Below, piece by piece: positions 50,966-62,333 of a stretch of DNA of 64,000 bases. The DNA is taken from contig MU001496.1 in NCBI GenBank assembly GCA_010093485.1, forward strand, positions 276,685 through 340,684, read 5' to 3'. The notes under the pieces are model-generated. The model searched no databases. It was not told where the DNA came from and saw only the letters and a list, made by a program, of their open reading frames with translations. A program made the translations under genes and the position numbers. Position 1 is the first letter of the stretch; every line of letters begins with the position of its first letter. This DNA comes from Karstenula rhodostoma CBS 690.94. Taxonomy: Eukaryota > Ascomycota > Dothideomycetes > Pleosporales > Didymosphaeriaceae.

Positions 50966-52936
50966 TCAGCGCGTAACAAGTGGGGATCCCGGAGCCGTGG
51001 AAGACAACAGGGAGTCGCGCGTAGCTGGTAGTCTCTCGTTTTCCTGCGTGTTCGGCACACACGATTCCGTCTCTTCTTTGTCGTGGTCAACGAAGAGATA
51101 TTGCAGCTCTTCATCAACGTCAGACACTTCGTCATACTCTTCAACTTGGCTACGTTCGATCGACCGAAGAGAGTAGTTAGCCCTTTTGGGGGACAGGTCT
51201 TGTTCAACTACAGCGTCTGATGTCTCATTGTGAGACTGGTCATCATGATCATGATCCGGTGTGGTAGACGGATTTGGCGATGTTCTTCCCTCGGCCTCAT
51301 TTCTGGCAGGCGACAACAAATCTTCGTCGTCAACATCAAACACGTTCGGGAGCACGCATTCGTCAGTATGACGTGTTCTAGACCGAAGGTATTTGTCAAG
51401 TGGTGGGAGCGCGTGCCTCTTCATGTCCTTTTCACGCTTCCGCTGGCGCTTGGCGCCGGGAGTGTCATGATCTTCGTTCTCGGTCCCAACCTGGATGGTC
51501 CGCTTACTCTTGACAGGCGTCCCTGCCTTCATCGAGTCTCTTTCCCTTTTCTTGGCTCCTCTCTGCTCCTCTTTCAGAATCGTTTCCTTCTCCACCTTGA
51601 TTGGTTTGATGGCCTGCAGTTTCATCTCTCGTGCCCTCAGAGTGATATCCCAATTAGGTAAATCTGTTCTTTTCCTGAAGTAATTTTTAGAGGTAGTCAT
51701 GTATGGGGTATTTTTCACGGTATTCGTGTCGAGGTCGACTTGTCGACGGTAGCGAATCACCCAGTCCCACCACCACGTCCCATGCTTCTTCTGTTTGACT
51801 GTGCCGGCGCGCTCTAACATCCCGACACGGCCCATGATCACTTTCTTGTCGACAATTGAGCCATGCTCGCTTATAATGAGCTCCCATGGGTCAAATTGAC
51901 GCGTTTTTTGCTTCAGAGACTGGGGCAGTTCAAGACCGTCCACCTGGTTGAGATGGGATGGGTGATACAGCCAATGGATGCCGAAGTTGTCATCTTTGTA
52001 CTTCTTGGCGATCTTCCCGACCCAAACCTGTTCGTGGTTGGCTTCTTCGCACCGACCGAAAATGAGGACATATTCCCCGATGCTGTAGTCATCCGCTTCC
52101 GATTGCTCCGTACACGATTCCTCACTCTTATTTCCAGACACGTCTTCGAACCCGGGGAAGTCTGCGCTTTGGTTTTGTGAGTAGGAGGCCTTCTGAGAGA
52201 ACAAAGTGAGGCACTTACGCATATTCCGCAAGGATTTCTTCGTTTTGTTGTATGCGCCGAGTGGGCATCAAAACGATGAAACGTTCGCTCGCTCCTTCAA
52301 CCATCTTGAATTCGGCATTGGCCTTTTTTCCAGGTGGGGGATGGTTGACCCAATACAGCCAGTTGCCAGGATCGATACCCTGTATTGACATGCCTGATAT
52401 ATGCGTTAGCTGAAAGCAAGCAGAGGGGAACGGAATCTCTTGCCTTTGGCGATTTGAAATGCCGTCATCCCGGGCCTCTTGTCACTGTCTGTCTCGGTGT
52501 CAGGCAAGATATCGCCATTGTATCGCCCAAGACACTGGTGCGCCTTGATAACTCCGTGAGTGAACAGACCAATGCCCGCTCCGCGGATTCGAGATTTTGC
52601 CAACCAAAGTGATATGTAGGGCTTGAGAGGAAAGAACGAATGACATCTGCCTTGACCATCGTTGATGCACCGGCCGCGTCTGCACTTGCCTGACACACAC
52701 TCGCGGCCACGATCGATACAGACGCACCCCTTATTACAGCTCTTCTCGCAATCGCAATGGGGGAAGCGATGGGGGCAATCCGAAGGACATTTGCAGGCCT
52801 CGCGGCAGGTTGTTTTATTCCGCCTGCAAGGGCATGATGATCCGCATTCATCCTCATGATCGCAGGTGAATATAGCAGATTGCTCTAAAGGCTTTTGCAG
52901 GTTGCTGTATTCATCGGAGTCGAGGTTGATGACCAT
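50966..52936 (-). CDS. CXC-SET domain protein, divergent E(z)-like, with BAH-like segment
   Basis: The three exons are 52444-52936, 52219-52393 and 50966-52166, giving 622 residues. Intron 1 (50 nt) starts with GC (GCAAGA) in place of GT. Intron 2 ends in AAG. The N-terminal CXC region is rich in paired cysteines (CDHEDECGSSCPCRRNKTTC, and CNKGCVCIDRGREC) as in E(z)/EZH2. The SET part follows: SRIRGAGIGLFTHGVIKAHQ, then a degenerate core GNWLYWVNHPPPGKKANAEF in place of the usual NHS motif, then NEEILAEYA. A BAH-like stretch comes next (YSIGEYVLIFGRCEEANHEQ, VWVGKIAKKY), then a basic, probably nuclear tail. Histone-lysine methyltransferase origin is clear. Activity is uncertain because core residues differ. 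Confidence 0.82.
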
Positions 52937-53871
52937 AGCTGAGAAATAGAAAGACCCTTGCTATGCACAAGGCTGACGACTAGCGGAGGCCGCGTGGCTT
53001 CATTCAAGGTGGCTTCCGAAGCCCGGTTCGACACAACTGTAAGTAGCTCTACTTGATGTTTGGTGCTCGGTGGTGATCCAGCGCAAGTGCTGCAGGTCGC
53101 AAGCTGAGGGGGCTAGGACGTGCAAGGTACGTGTGACCCTGCTTAGCGTTAGCGTGCTGGCAGATCGTCCCATCCTCAAGCGCGCCTACCTAAGTAATGC
53201 CTCACGCATCTGTATTCGAATACGTTGCCCAATTTAACAGTTGCTGCCCTTTCTTCCAGCTGCCAACGGATAAGTGTGTTGTGGCGTGCGACAAAGAACG
53301 GCCAGGTGAGGCGCTGAATGGCGCCGCGGCAACAGGGGTTGTACGACGTGAGATACTTGGCGGTCTCCCAAAGGTGACCAGTACGCGCCACGATACAAGA
53401 GCGATGTCGACCACAAGTGTCTCGTCCAGAGCCTCACCCTGCATAATCCCATGGACGTAACAGTCGTCGATCAAAGTGTACCCGCCTTCGTTGTTGTCCC
53501 CACCTTTCATTTTCACCTGGCTCACCATCAACGTTTGGACTCTTACCGTTCACAAGCCTCATCTCGCACGTACGCACGCCGTTCTTAATGCAGATGTAGT
53601 TAGATTGTGGTGGTATGTGATATAGGAAAGAAAATAAGGAAACATGCAGTATGCAGTAGTCCGTCTACGCCCATGCCCCCTTCCATAGTTTCGCACAGCC
53701 CATCCAGACCGTAGATACACCAAAATGAGACCCCAAAACGAAACCCGCAAAAATGCACACACACACGCTGTCATGACCCATGGTCGTGATGGAAATCCAA
53801 ACACCCGTCCAATATATCCATCCTCTGTGCAATCCGGCGTCCCTCGCATGCATGCAACGGTGCAGAAGAAC
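52937..53871. other. Intergenic with HET-protein relic
   Basis: This 935-bp region lies between the SET gene start and the 3' end of the transporter. The only recognisable content is a short HET-type protein remnant (listed separately). Other frames have no features. Confidence 0.35.
53424..53516 (-). pseudogene. Relic of a HET (heterokaryon incompatibility) protein C-terminus
   Basis: On the minus strand about 31 codons read VKMKGGDNNEGGYTLIDDCY followed by VHGIMQGEALDE. The GGYTLI-x-x-CYVHGIM-x-GEAL pattern is the usual end of the large fungal HET-domain proteins. No HET domain or upstream exon is visible on the 5' side, so this is a stranded fragment. HET genes take part in allorecognition and are often lost or duplicated. 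Confidence 0.6.
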
Positions 53872-55668
53872 TTAGACAGCAACACCCCTCTTCTTCCACC
53901 CGCCAGGGCCCCTCCACGCCCAGAGCCACAGCCCCATCGCCACCCACACGCTCGCCGCCATAGCCCAGAATGTCGTGGCGTAGCACCCCTTGCCGTAACA
54001 CAGCACATCGTCCGTGTCTCTCTGCAAGCCCGGCTCCCCGCCATCAGCACCCCGCTGGTATACGGTCGCGTAGATGGCGCTCCACACGGTGGCCCCCGCC
54101 GCGGGCGTCATGGCCAAGATGCCCCAGTTGGTGCCGAAGTTCTCGACGCCCCAGACGACAGAGACGACGATGGGGGTGAGGCTGAAGACCGCGCCGTAGC
54201 CTGCGCCAATAAGCGCGGATACGGCGGCGAAGCGGGAGGTGTGGTTCTGCACCCAGCCTGAGGCGAGGAGCAGTTGACCAAGGGAGAGGATGAAGGCGAA
54301 GGCCAGCAGGAAGGTGATGCGGGAGACGGAGAATTTTTTGGTGACGTGCGGGAGGAGGGAGGAAGTGGAGTTTGCGACGGATTCGGGGCCGCGGCGATGC
54401 TGGTGGATGACGGCGACGGGGGCGAGGATGTCGGAGAGGGTACCGGTTACAAGGCGGGCGATGGTGGAGGTTATGGCAACGATAGAGACGTGGGTGGCGG
54501 GGGAGGTTGTTGCCTGGGTGTGAGGGGGAGACAAGGTGCCGATGATGGTGCCCAGGTTATTGATGAAGGCTTCGCCGGGGCCGGTGACGAGGAAGAAGCC
54601 AGTTGCGAGCCACCACATGGTGGGGTCAGATACGTAGCGCTTCGTTTCTTCGTTGAGGAGCCAGGTCTTCTTTCGTGCTTCCTCTTCGGCCTGGGCTTTC
54701 AGGCGCTCGGCTTCGGATTGAAGGAAGTCGAAGGTGGAGTCTGAGAGATCGCGAGGCTCCATGGTGCCGTAGCCGTGGGCACTGGCAGCTTGGGTGAAGA
54801 ACTCGTCGTGGGCTAGCAAGCCCGATCGCTCCAGCTCTTCCACTGCTTCGTCGATCATCTCTTCCTCGTTCACGATCTGCAATGCGAAGAAGCCGATGAG
54901 GCCAACAACACAGAGCGTGATGCCCAGGAACAAGAAGAACTTGTAGACGTTCACGTCGCCTCTGGTCCGGTCCGGGTTCACCACGTAGAGCAGCCTGCTG
55001 CCGACCTGGCTCTGCCAGAATCCGCTCAGGCCAAAGGCAGCAATGGGCGCAGCCAGTGCGATGCCCTTCCACTTGCCGCGGCCAAAGTTCTTCGCGCACG
55101 TTGTGACGGCGGACAGGTACATGCAGCTCGTGCCCATGCCTATGGCGACAAACGACAGCACCATGACGCCAAAGGGCCAGCCATGACCGCCGGCCGAGGG
55201 CGGCGGCCCGCTCCGGTAGGCAAAGGCAGCCAGCAGGTATCCCAGTCCGAACAGGACGCCAGACAGGGCCGAGGGAGTGGCAGGGCCGACGCGATCGCAG
55301 AGGTAGCCAAAGGCAGGCACAGGCAGGTACATGGCCAGCTCGGCGGTGATGCTGACGATGTTGACCTGGACCTGGGTGTAGTGGAGCTGCGACTGGAACA
55401 GGTGGCCATACAGCGAGTAGGCGGTGATGCTACCGGCGCAGAGGCAGTTGACGAGGGCCCAGATGAAGCTCAGCCATCGGACAGCCTCGCGCTGGATGCG
55501 TGCGCGGTCGCGCTCCATCAGGCCTTCTGCCACCTGTTCGAAGAAGCTGCCGTCGGAGCTGGTGTTTTGCGATCGCCGGCTCGGATTGGAATCGTTGTCG
55601 CTTTGCAGGAGGGGACGCGGGGAGTGGTAGTCGAGCTTGTCGATGCCATGGCCGTTGTTGTTCCGCAT
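53872..55668 (-). CDS. MFS transporter, MCH1-like
   Basis: This single exon encodes 598 residues with about 12 transmembrane helices (for example WLSFIWALVNCLCAGSITAY and WPFGVMVLSFVAIGMGTSCM). A hydrophilic N-terminus of about 60 residues precedes the first helix. A long central loop (NEEEMIDEAVEELERSGLLA) separates the halves, as in the fungal MCH1 group of monocarboxylate-transporter-like proteins. Yeast Mch1 is vacuolar and has no proven substrate, so the substrate here is also unknown. It ends in a short Arg/Lys tail. It is divergent from RRP42. Confidence 0.88.
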   Translation of the reverse strand: MRNNNGHGIDKLDYHSPRPLLQSDNDSNPSRRSQNTSSDGSFFEQVAEGLMERDRARIQREAVRWLSFIWALVNCLCAGSITAYSLYGHLFQSQLHYTQVQVNIVSITAELAMYLPVPAFGYLCDRVGPATPSALSGVLFGLGYLLAAFAYRSGPPPSAGGHGWPFGVMVLSFVAIGMGTSCMYLSAVTTCAKNFGRGKWKGIALAAPIAAFGLSGFWQSQVGSRLLYVVNPDRTRGDVNVYKFFLFLGITLCVVGLIGFFALQIVNEEEMIDEAVEELERSGLLAHDEFFTQAASAHGYGTMEPRDLSDSTFDFLQSEAERLKAQAEEEARKKTWLLNEETKRYVSDPTMWWLATGFFLVTGPGEAFINNLGTIIGTLSPPHTQATTSPATHVSIVAITSTIARLVTGTLSDILAPVAVIHQHRRGPESVANSTSSLLPHVTKKFSVSRITFLLAFAFILSLGQLLLASGWVQNHTSRFAAVSALIGAGYGAVFSLTPIVVSVVWGVENFGTNWGILAMTPAAGATVWSAIYATVYQRGADGGEPGLQRDTDDVLCYGKGCYATTFWAMAASVWVAMGLWLWAWRGPGGWKKRGVAV

Positions 55669-56037
55669 CGGGCGGGATGACAGCCGCGGCGGTGCGGCGA
55701 GTCGGCGCGTGTGACAGGCTGCAAGCCTTCAAGCCTTGGAGGTCGCGTGGGCGCTGGTATTACTGCTGCAACGTCATGGCCACGGGCCGGCAGCGCGAGT
55801 TGTATAGCAAGAAAACGGAGAGACAATGAGAGGGCGCCTCTTCCACGATGATGGCGACGTTTGCTGCTAGTAGGAGACTGTCAAAGGAGCGGTCGGCGCC
55901 TTTGCCAGCGCAAGCAATGACGCGCTATTCGTAACCGTGGTTAGGCCCGAGCTTGCATTTTGTCTGGCTCTGGCTCTCGCTCTCGAAAATAGGTACAACC
56001 GCAGACAGCATCGCCAGCTCCCTCCCACCACGCAATC
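55669..56037. promoter_or_regulatory. Divergent promoter region of the MCH1-like gene and RRP42
   Basis: This 369-bp spacer lies between two start codons. It contains a CTCTCG-type pyrimidine-rich run near 55970-55990, just upstream of RRP42. No other feature was recognised. Confidence 0.4.
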
Positions 56038-57170
56038 ATGGCGCCCCCGCAGCCCCAGCAGGTCAATCTCTCGCCCGCCGAGCTGTCGTTCCTGCGCTCG
56101 ACCCTCTGCCAGGCCCCGCCCGTCCGCTTCGACCACACCAAAGGCCCCAAGGACTTCCGGTCCATGCGCGCAGAGTACGACGTGCTGCCTGGCGCAAATG
56201 GAAGCGCACGCGTTGCCCTCGAGGACGGCACCGAGGCGCTCGTGGGCGTCAAGGCAGAGGTCGAAACGTCACAGTGGCGGCCGTCCCCCGACGCGCGGGG
56301 CAGTGCGCTGGCGCCGGATGCAGAAATGCGCGACGCCGCCGACGACGAAGACGCCAAGGGCAAGGGACAGAATTCTTGGATAGAGATGAGTGTGGAGATC
56401 CCGGGCTTCCGCGACGACGACTCGCTGCCCGTCTTCCTCGCCTCGATGCTCACCGAGAGCTTGCTTGCCAGCGGGGGACTCAAAGACAGATTATACATCA
56501 ACACCCGCTTCCACTGGAAGCTGTACATCGACGTGCGTCGTTCCTGCCTCGTGCACAATACACGCTGACTGTTCAGATTCTCCTCCTCTCGCCGCCCCTC
56601 TCCTACCCGCTCGCCCTCCTGTCCATGACCACCCACCTCGCTCTGCTCACCTCGCGCCTGCCCGCCTTGAAGTCGGAGAAGGACGAGGACCCACTATTTG
56701 ACGATGACTGGGATGCTGCAGTCTTCCTCTATCCCAAGAGCAAAGCGAGTGCTTCCGACGACAAGCCTCCGGTCATTGTGCTAGCCATGGGCGTCGGACC
56801 CAACATCATCTTCGACCCATGCATGGAGGAATTGGCCGTCGCCGATTCCGTGCTCGCCATTGCATGCGCAAATGCCACGGCTTCATCTACACGCGCCCGG
56901 ATTGTCTCGGTCCGAACCATAGACCCTCCATCCCACCTCACTCCTCCGGGCGTGCCAAACTCGATGAACTCCGCTACCGGCGGAACCGTCCCAGCATCAA
57001 GCGCCGAAGCCTTGACGCAGCGAGAGCTCCTCGCAAACTCTGGCGTCTGGACGCCTCCCAGAGGGGGCATGAAGAGGGGACTAATCTCTCAGGTCGTGAA
57101 GATGGTAGTCGAAGAGGGAGGAGTCGCAGAAGAAGTCATCAGCGCTTTGCAAGCTATCGAACTCGGGTGA
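56038..57170 (+). CDS. RRP42: Exosome core subunit Rrp42 (RNase PH-like)
   Basis: Exons 56038-56532 and 56577-57170 flank a 44-nt intron, giving 362 residues. The RNase PH fold is visible from LSPAELSFLRSTLCQAPPVR, through YDVLPGANGSARVALEDGTE, to ALVGVKAEVE. The second half of the fold carries VIVLAMGVGPNIIFDPCMEE. It is a ring subunit of the RNA exosome that processes and degrades RNA. In eukaryotes the ring is catalytically inactive. The length is somewhat above the yeast protein (265) because of acidic and Ser/Thr insertions (AEMRDAADDEDAKGKGQ). Confidence 0.93.
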
Positions 57171-57688
57171 AAGGGCGACAATCGCCCTGCTTAGTCTACT
57201 TACGCTCCGCAGATTTTGACACACCAAATGTCATCGCAGGGTGAAGCCGCTCGCATCTACATGGTGGATCGAGAGCGATTGACGGCCTTGCGGCCGATAA
57301 TATCGCTCCAACGTCGGCCGCACAGGGCGCTCTCTGGACCCAGCGAGTGTCAGCTCGTCGACCACAACATTCGGCTTGCTTGGCTGGTACCGAAATAGAA
57401 GTCAGCCCTGCTCAGCCCTTTTGTTCGAGTGGTGGGGGCTGCAAACCCACCTATCATAGAATGCGACAAGACGAGACTCGCAAATTTCTTGCCGTTCATA
57501 GTCTAGTCGCCACTTTAATGCAACGACAACAAAATCACGAGCTTCTGCACGCACGTTCGAGCATCCTTCGTATTGCAGCCTTGTCCTTTTTTCTTGTGCG
57601 CTTCGGTGATGACGCAGTTTCATCTAAACTGATTCTCTCTTTCCTGACGCCAGATCCCACGATTGAGGCTTCTATCTGAGCTTTCACT
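57171..57688. other. Intergenic: RRP42 3' region and next promoter
   Basis: No gene is supported in this 518-bp spacer between two plus-strand genes. Confidence 0.3.
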
Positions 57689-60034
57689 ATGTGGTGGGAG
57701 AGTTGCGAAAAGATACACTGCGGATTCTGGGTTAATCTTGGTCAGTCCTGCCCAGTCTCGCACAGCACTCCCGCTGATCCGCTTAGAAAACAATCGTGCC
57801 GCTCAATCGACCTTGACATTGCCCACGCAATGGGGTATAATTCTGACTGCTTTTCTTGCGCTGTTCATCAGGCTCGCTGGCAGCTATCTCTGGGGCATCA
57901 TATGCTTCGTTATACACCAGTCAAACGCATCCTCTGAGAACCAAGATGATACATACCACCAGATCCAAGTTGCTTTGCGCAACACAGACACCGAAGCCAG
58001 CTTGGGCTGGAAGCTCTTCAGGGTGGGCGCCGTCCACCAGGGGTCAAGGATCAACGCCTTTGGCCGCACATCCTGGCTGATCGTGCTTGCGATGGTGCAC
58101 GCCGCTGGTATCGGTACGCTTGGTGGTCTCTCGTCGAGATTCATCGCTGGGAGTGACGCGGTGCTGGCTGTGAAGGGCACGTGCGGCTGGATGGGCGAAG
58201 TCGCTGAGAGCCCTACAGAGCAGCTCTCGGACGAGCTTAAGGACCCGAAGAATTTCGCAACCTTTAGCGGACTGGTGGTTATGGCGAGGTACGGATATCG
58301 CCGCAGTGCCAGCTACGCAAGATCTTGCTATGCGCAAACGAGTGACAATTCTTCGAACGCATGCCAAATCTACACACAGCCTACTTTGCCTTACAATGTC
58401 AGTCTCTCAGAACCCTGCCCGTTCAACGAGAAGGTCTGCAATGGAACAGCGATGACGGCAGACATGGATGGCCTTCGATCCGATGCTGATCTAGGCATCA
58501 ATACTTTGCCGGAAAGTGCTGTTACCTTGCGTCAGACCTGGACTTGTGTGCCTGTTGATGCGCAGCCGTACGCCACGCAGTGGGGTGATGCGGATGAACT
58601 ACACATGAACATCAGCACGGACGGAAGATGGAATGAGGGTGTCCCTAGGGACGAGGAGCGCATATGCTACAAGGTCGGGACGGACGAGACAGAGCAGACG
58701 CCCTTCCTCTTTTGCCTTACGAAAAACGCCCTCAAGTATGGCGACTCTGCGTACGACATAAAGTAAGTACGACCTTGAGCTCTCAACCGGACAATACGTT
58801 GTATTTCCTGCGTAACACGAGATTATCCAGCATTGCCTTTGCTCTGAGGCTTAGTGCTGACGAATGCAGGTCTGCGACATCCTTTGTGAATTACAACGGT
58901 TCCTACGCGCCGATTTTCAACCCCGTTCCCGAACTCGATATCCAAGACGCGGATGTCACCCTGATGGGCCTCGTCTCCAGGATAACCTATCCCGAAGCGA
59001 TACAAGACCCTTGGTTCACCGCAACGAATTATAGCAACAGAACAAATAACGCCTATGACGCCAACGGCTGGATCGCAACCCACCCCAGATCTTTCCTCGG
59101 GTGCCGTCAGCGTTACCAGCTGTGCACTGTCGACCGATCCTACTGTTCCCCATACACAGGCATCTACGGCATCCCCCACGAAAACGACGACTTGAAAGAC
59201 CTGAACCCAACGCAAAGAGCCGTGTTCCAGCTCATGTGGAAAATGATCTGGTGTAAGCACCCCCCCCTACTCCTAACCCCTCACTCACAAAACGCAGTCA
59301 CACAGCTCAACTTCCAACTCATCTTCATCGGCCGCGAAAACCTCATCGCAAACGACTACCTCTGGGACGGCGGCACGCAGTTCGGGCTGTCGGCCGCCCT
59401 CCCCTCGAACCACTGGCAAGCCGAAGTCTCAAACTTCTTCAACGTCTCCCTCGCCACACTGCAGCGCGCAGCGCCCGCCTTCGCGCAGCCGCCCCGCTTC
59501 GACGTCGGAAACCCCACCGCAGACCAGGACAACAACATCCTGCGGTACATCCAGGAGCCGCAGGAAGCGGAAATGCGCCGCCTGTGCGATAGCATCAAGA
59601 TGCGCTCCAAGGCCCACACATCGTTCTCCGTGCTCGGGCTCTTCCTGCTCATCGGCATCGGATTGTTGATCATGCTGGTGAACACGATTCTGCCGCCGTT
59701 AGCGGCGTACTGGCAGCGCAGGACGGGTCTGGGCGCGTACAAGCGGCTCGAATGGGTCGAGAGCGGCGCGTTTCAGCTGCAGCGCATGGCGGCCGAGGGG
59801 CGGGGCGTAGGGCCGTGGCGCGGCAAGGAGGATGACGTCCCGACGTTGGGTGGGAGCCGGGGCGAGCGGTTCAACCTCACGGGTATGAGTTTGAGTGCGC
59901 AAGGTGGTGAGGCGGGTGCGCACGGTGGGTATCACGCTGTGAGTCACGGCGAGGAGGTGGAGATGGGGGTTCTTCGGGAGGAGACGAAAGATAGCGTTGC
60001 TAGCACGAGTAAGAGGGGGTTGTTGGAGAGGTAG
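57689..60034 (+). CDS. Large fungal membrane glycoprotein of unknown function
   Basis: The four exons are 57689-57740, 57787-58762, 58870-59252 and 59298-60034, with introns of 46, 107 and 45 nt, giving 715 residues. The start MWWESCEKIHCGFWVNLE joins QWGIILTAFLALFIRLAGSY, the first clear helix. A second helix follows near WLIVLAMVHAAGIGTLGG. A Cys-rich outer region with several N-glycosylation sequons fills the middle. A strong helix near the C-terminus (FSVLGLFLLIGIGLLIMLVN) precedes a cytosolic tail. This layout is common among Pezizomycotina as uncharacterised membrane proteins. No catalytic motif is visible. Confidence 0.83.
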
Positions 60035-60776
60035 TTGATGGACTTCCATCTAGTCTAGTCTATTCTATTCATTCATTCATTACCTTTTCTACAAACCCCG
60101 AAAGAAAAAATCCCCCAGACGCGCTAGGACGAGAGATCTAGGTCTCCCATATCAAACTCAGCGCTTGTGCTACCCTGCAACCACGCCATTTGCCGCGTAC
60201 CCTCCGCAGTGTGGGCGCGGCGCCGGTGGAAAAAGCAGGGTGGGCGCCACACCGCTGGCATACGCGTCTTGCACATGAGGAACGGCGGATGGTATGGTGG
60301 TAGGAAAGAGGGTTTATCAAGGCGTGGTCTGGATCGGAGGTGCGAAGCACACTTTGTATTCCCCAGTCCCGTTGCATCCACCCAATCTCCATCGAAGTAC
60401 ATAACCACGCCTTCGCCCTCTGCAACTGGTGATGCCGGGCAGAAAGCGACGAAGAGGGTGGAGGATAAGGATAGAAGCCGGGTGTTGGGTGTTTGACGCT
60501 CCAGGCCCGTTCGGTTTCTGGGTGGTGGGTGGCACCGAGCTTCTATGGGGGAGGTCCTAGCTGCTGGTTTTGTGCGAATAGAGGAGTGGGATATGTACGC
60601 TGGTGTGTGGGTAAGGGTTGAGGTTGGGTGGGTGTATGGGTGGGTGTGGTGTTTGGATGAGGGAGGGTGGTGGGTGGATTGGAGAGTGGTGGATAAGGGG
60701 AAACGGGGTTTGGAACACTTTAGTATAGCTCAAGAAACTGAATCAACCACACACACTCATCCCCCGCAACCACCTC
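60035..60776. other. Convergent intergenic region
   Basis: This 742-bp spacer contains short CATT/TATTC repeats near 60060-60085 and G/T-rich DNA around 60540-60710. Open frames of 72-109 codons on both strands show no domain features. Confidence 0.3.
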
Positions 60777-62333
60777 TCACACGCCCCTCCCCACCTTCTC
60801 CAAAACCCCCATGTTCATCCCCACAACCAACCGCACCAAATCCCAACTGCCCCCCTCCCCAACCATATCCATAACCACCACCCCGGCAGCGCCATCCCCC
60901 CCGCCCACCCCCCTCACCCCATCCACCCCATCCACACTCGCGTGCCCCGGCGCCTGCGGATCCCCAACCGGCACCCCCAAATGATGCCCCGCGCACATCC
61001 ACTGCTCGACGCCCCTATTCACGACCCTCGCGATCTTCTCCGGCCACGTGCCCACATTGAAGAAGTTACTCCCGCTCAGGAAATTCAGGTACAGCGGGCC
61101 AGGCGGGATGGGGTTTGTCACGTCGGTGTTGACGCCGGGGACGAAGTGCGTGGCGGACGCGGCGCGCGCGAGGTGCGCGTTGGCGTGGAGAAGCTTGTCG
61201 GGGATGGCGGCGGGGTGCATGATTTCGCAGAAGTCCTGGATGCAGAAGGGGCCGTGGAGAGCGTGGGTGGCGTTGTGCGGCCAGGCGGATGCGTCGAGGC
61301 CCGGTGCCGTGGGTGTGTCTGGCTCTGTCTCTGGCTCTGTCTCTGTCTCTAGCTCAGGCGAGGCGGCGACTTCGTAGCGCCGCACGAGGACGAGTTTGCC
61401 GCGGGCGGAGTGGAGGTACGGGATCGCGGCGCCTGCGTACCATTTCTCTGCGTTGGGAAGAAAGTAGTGCTTCTGTAGGATAGCGGCGAGATGCGCGTCT
61501 GTGGCGCTGCCCACACCTTCGCGCTTTAGAGATACGAGGATCGTCTCGCTGGGGTTCGCCTCGAGGAAAGCGTAGCATGCGTTGAGCACGGGGTCGAGAT
61601 ACTTGGTGCCTGTCAAGCTGATGGGGAATGCACCGTGCACAAGATACAGGTCTCGTTTGGACGTGTCTGTTGCGCTGGCTGGCTGGACCCGGATGTCGAG
61701 AAAGCGGATGCCGTTGTCGAGCTGCGTTCTGACATCGACGACTTGGCAGCGGACTGAGGGTAAGGCGCGGTAGTGCGTGTGCGAATTGTGCGTCCCGGGG
61801 ATGCTGATGGCGGAGAGAGGGAGAGTGTCTGGCAGGCCCTGCATCCATCTTGCGTAGTTGGGAAGGTGGTGTGTATGAATGGTTAAGTGGGCTGTAGGTG
61901 TTGTCGGGTGATATAGAGCGGTGTAGCTGGTTGAGGGGTTGGGTGTTAAGGGCGTGAATGTGCGAGATCCTTTTTGTGTGTAAGCGGGGTTAGTGTCGAT
62001 GCGGAAGCGTTCATTCTCCTCATCTTCTATGGTTAGTCTTAGGGTTGTGCTCGATAGCGATGAAATTGTTTTGGGATTGGGCTTTTCAGGAGCTTCAAGC
62101 CGGAGCGTGTATGACTCAAATGGTGCGAGCTCGACATCCACATCCTGGCGCTTGAATGATTGGACATGCAAGCCCAGTTCAGGTGCCGATGGTGCTACCG
62201 TTTGAGCATTCTTCAGTGCCGATGGGAAGGCTGTGGCTTTCGATTGCTTCGTGTTAGGGTCCTCGAAGCGTTCCAAGCTCTTCAAAGTGATGGTAGTTGC
62301 CGTTAAATTGCGAACGGTCAGCGGCGGTGCCAT
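60777..62333 (-). CDS. PLC-like phosphodiesterase (PI-PLC X domain)
   Basis: This single exon encodes 518 residues. An N-terminal beta-rich part of about 160 residues (PPLTVRNLTATTITLKSLER) precedes the X domain. That domain has SAISIPGTHNSHTHYRALPS with the first catalytic His, DNGIRFLDIRV, and DLYLVHGAFPISLTG with the second His. Both His are present, so phosphodiester cleavage is plausible. There is no Y, C2 or EF-hand domain, as in bacterial-type and fungal PI-PLC X proteins. An acidic ETETEPETEPDTP repeat (from a CTCTGT-type DNA repeat near 61320-61350) interrupts the barrel. No signal peptide. Confidence 0.88.
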   Translation of the reverse strand: MAPPLTVRNLTATTITLKSLERFEDPNTKQSKATAFPSALKNAQTVAPSAPELGLHVQSFKRQDVDVELAPFESYTLRLEAPEKPNPKTISSLSSTTLRLTIEDEENERFRIDTNPAYTQKGSRTFTPLTPNPSTSYTALYHPTTPTAHLTIHTHHLPNYARWMQGLPDTLPLSAISIPGTHNSHTHYRALPSVRCQVVDVRTQLDNGIRFLDIRVQPASATDTSKRDLYLVHGAFPISLTGTKYLDPVLNACYAFLEANPSETILVSLKREGVGSATDAHLAAILQKHYFLPNAEKWYAGAAIPYLHSARGKLVLVRRYEVAASPELETETEPETEPDTPTAPGLDASAWPHNATHALHGPFCIQDFCEIMHPAAIPDKLLHANAHLARAASATHFVPGVNTDVTNPIPPGPLYLNFLSGSNFFNVGTWPEKIARVVNRGVEQWMCAGHHLGVPVGDPQAPGHASVDGVDGVRGVGGGDGAAGVVVMDMVGEGGSWDLVRLVVGMNMGVLEKVGRGV

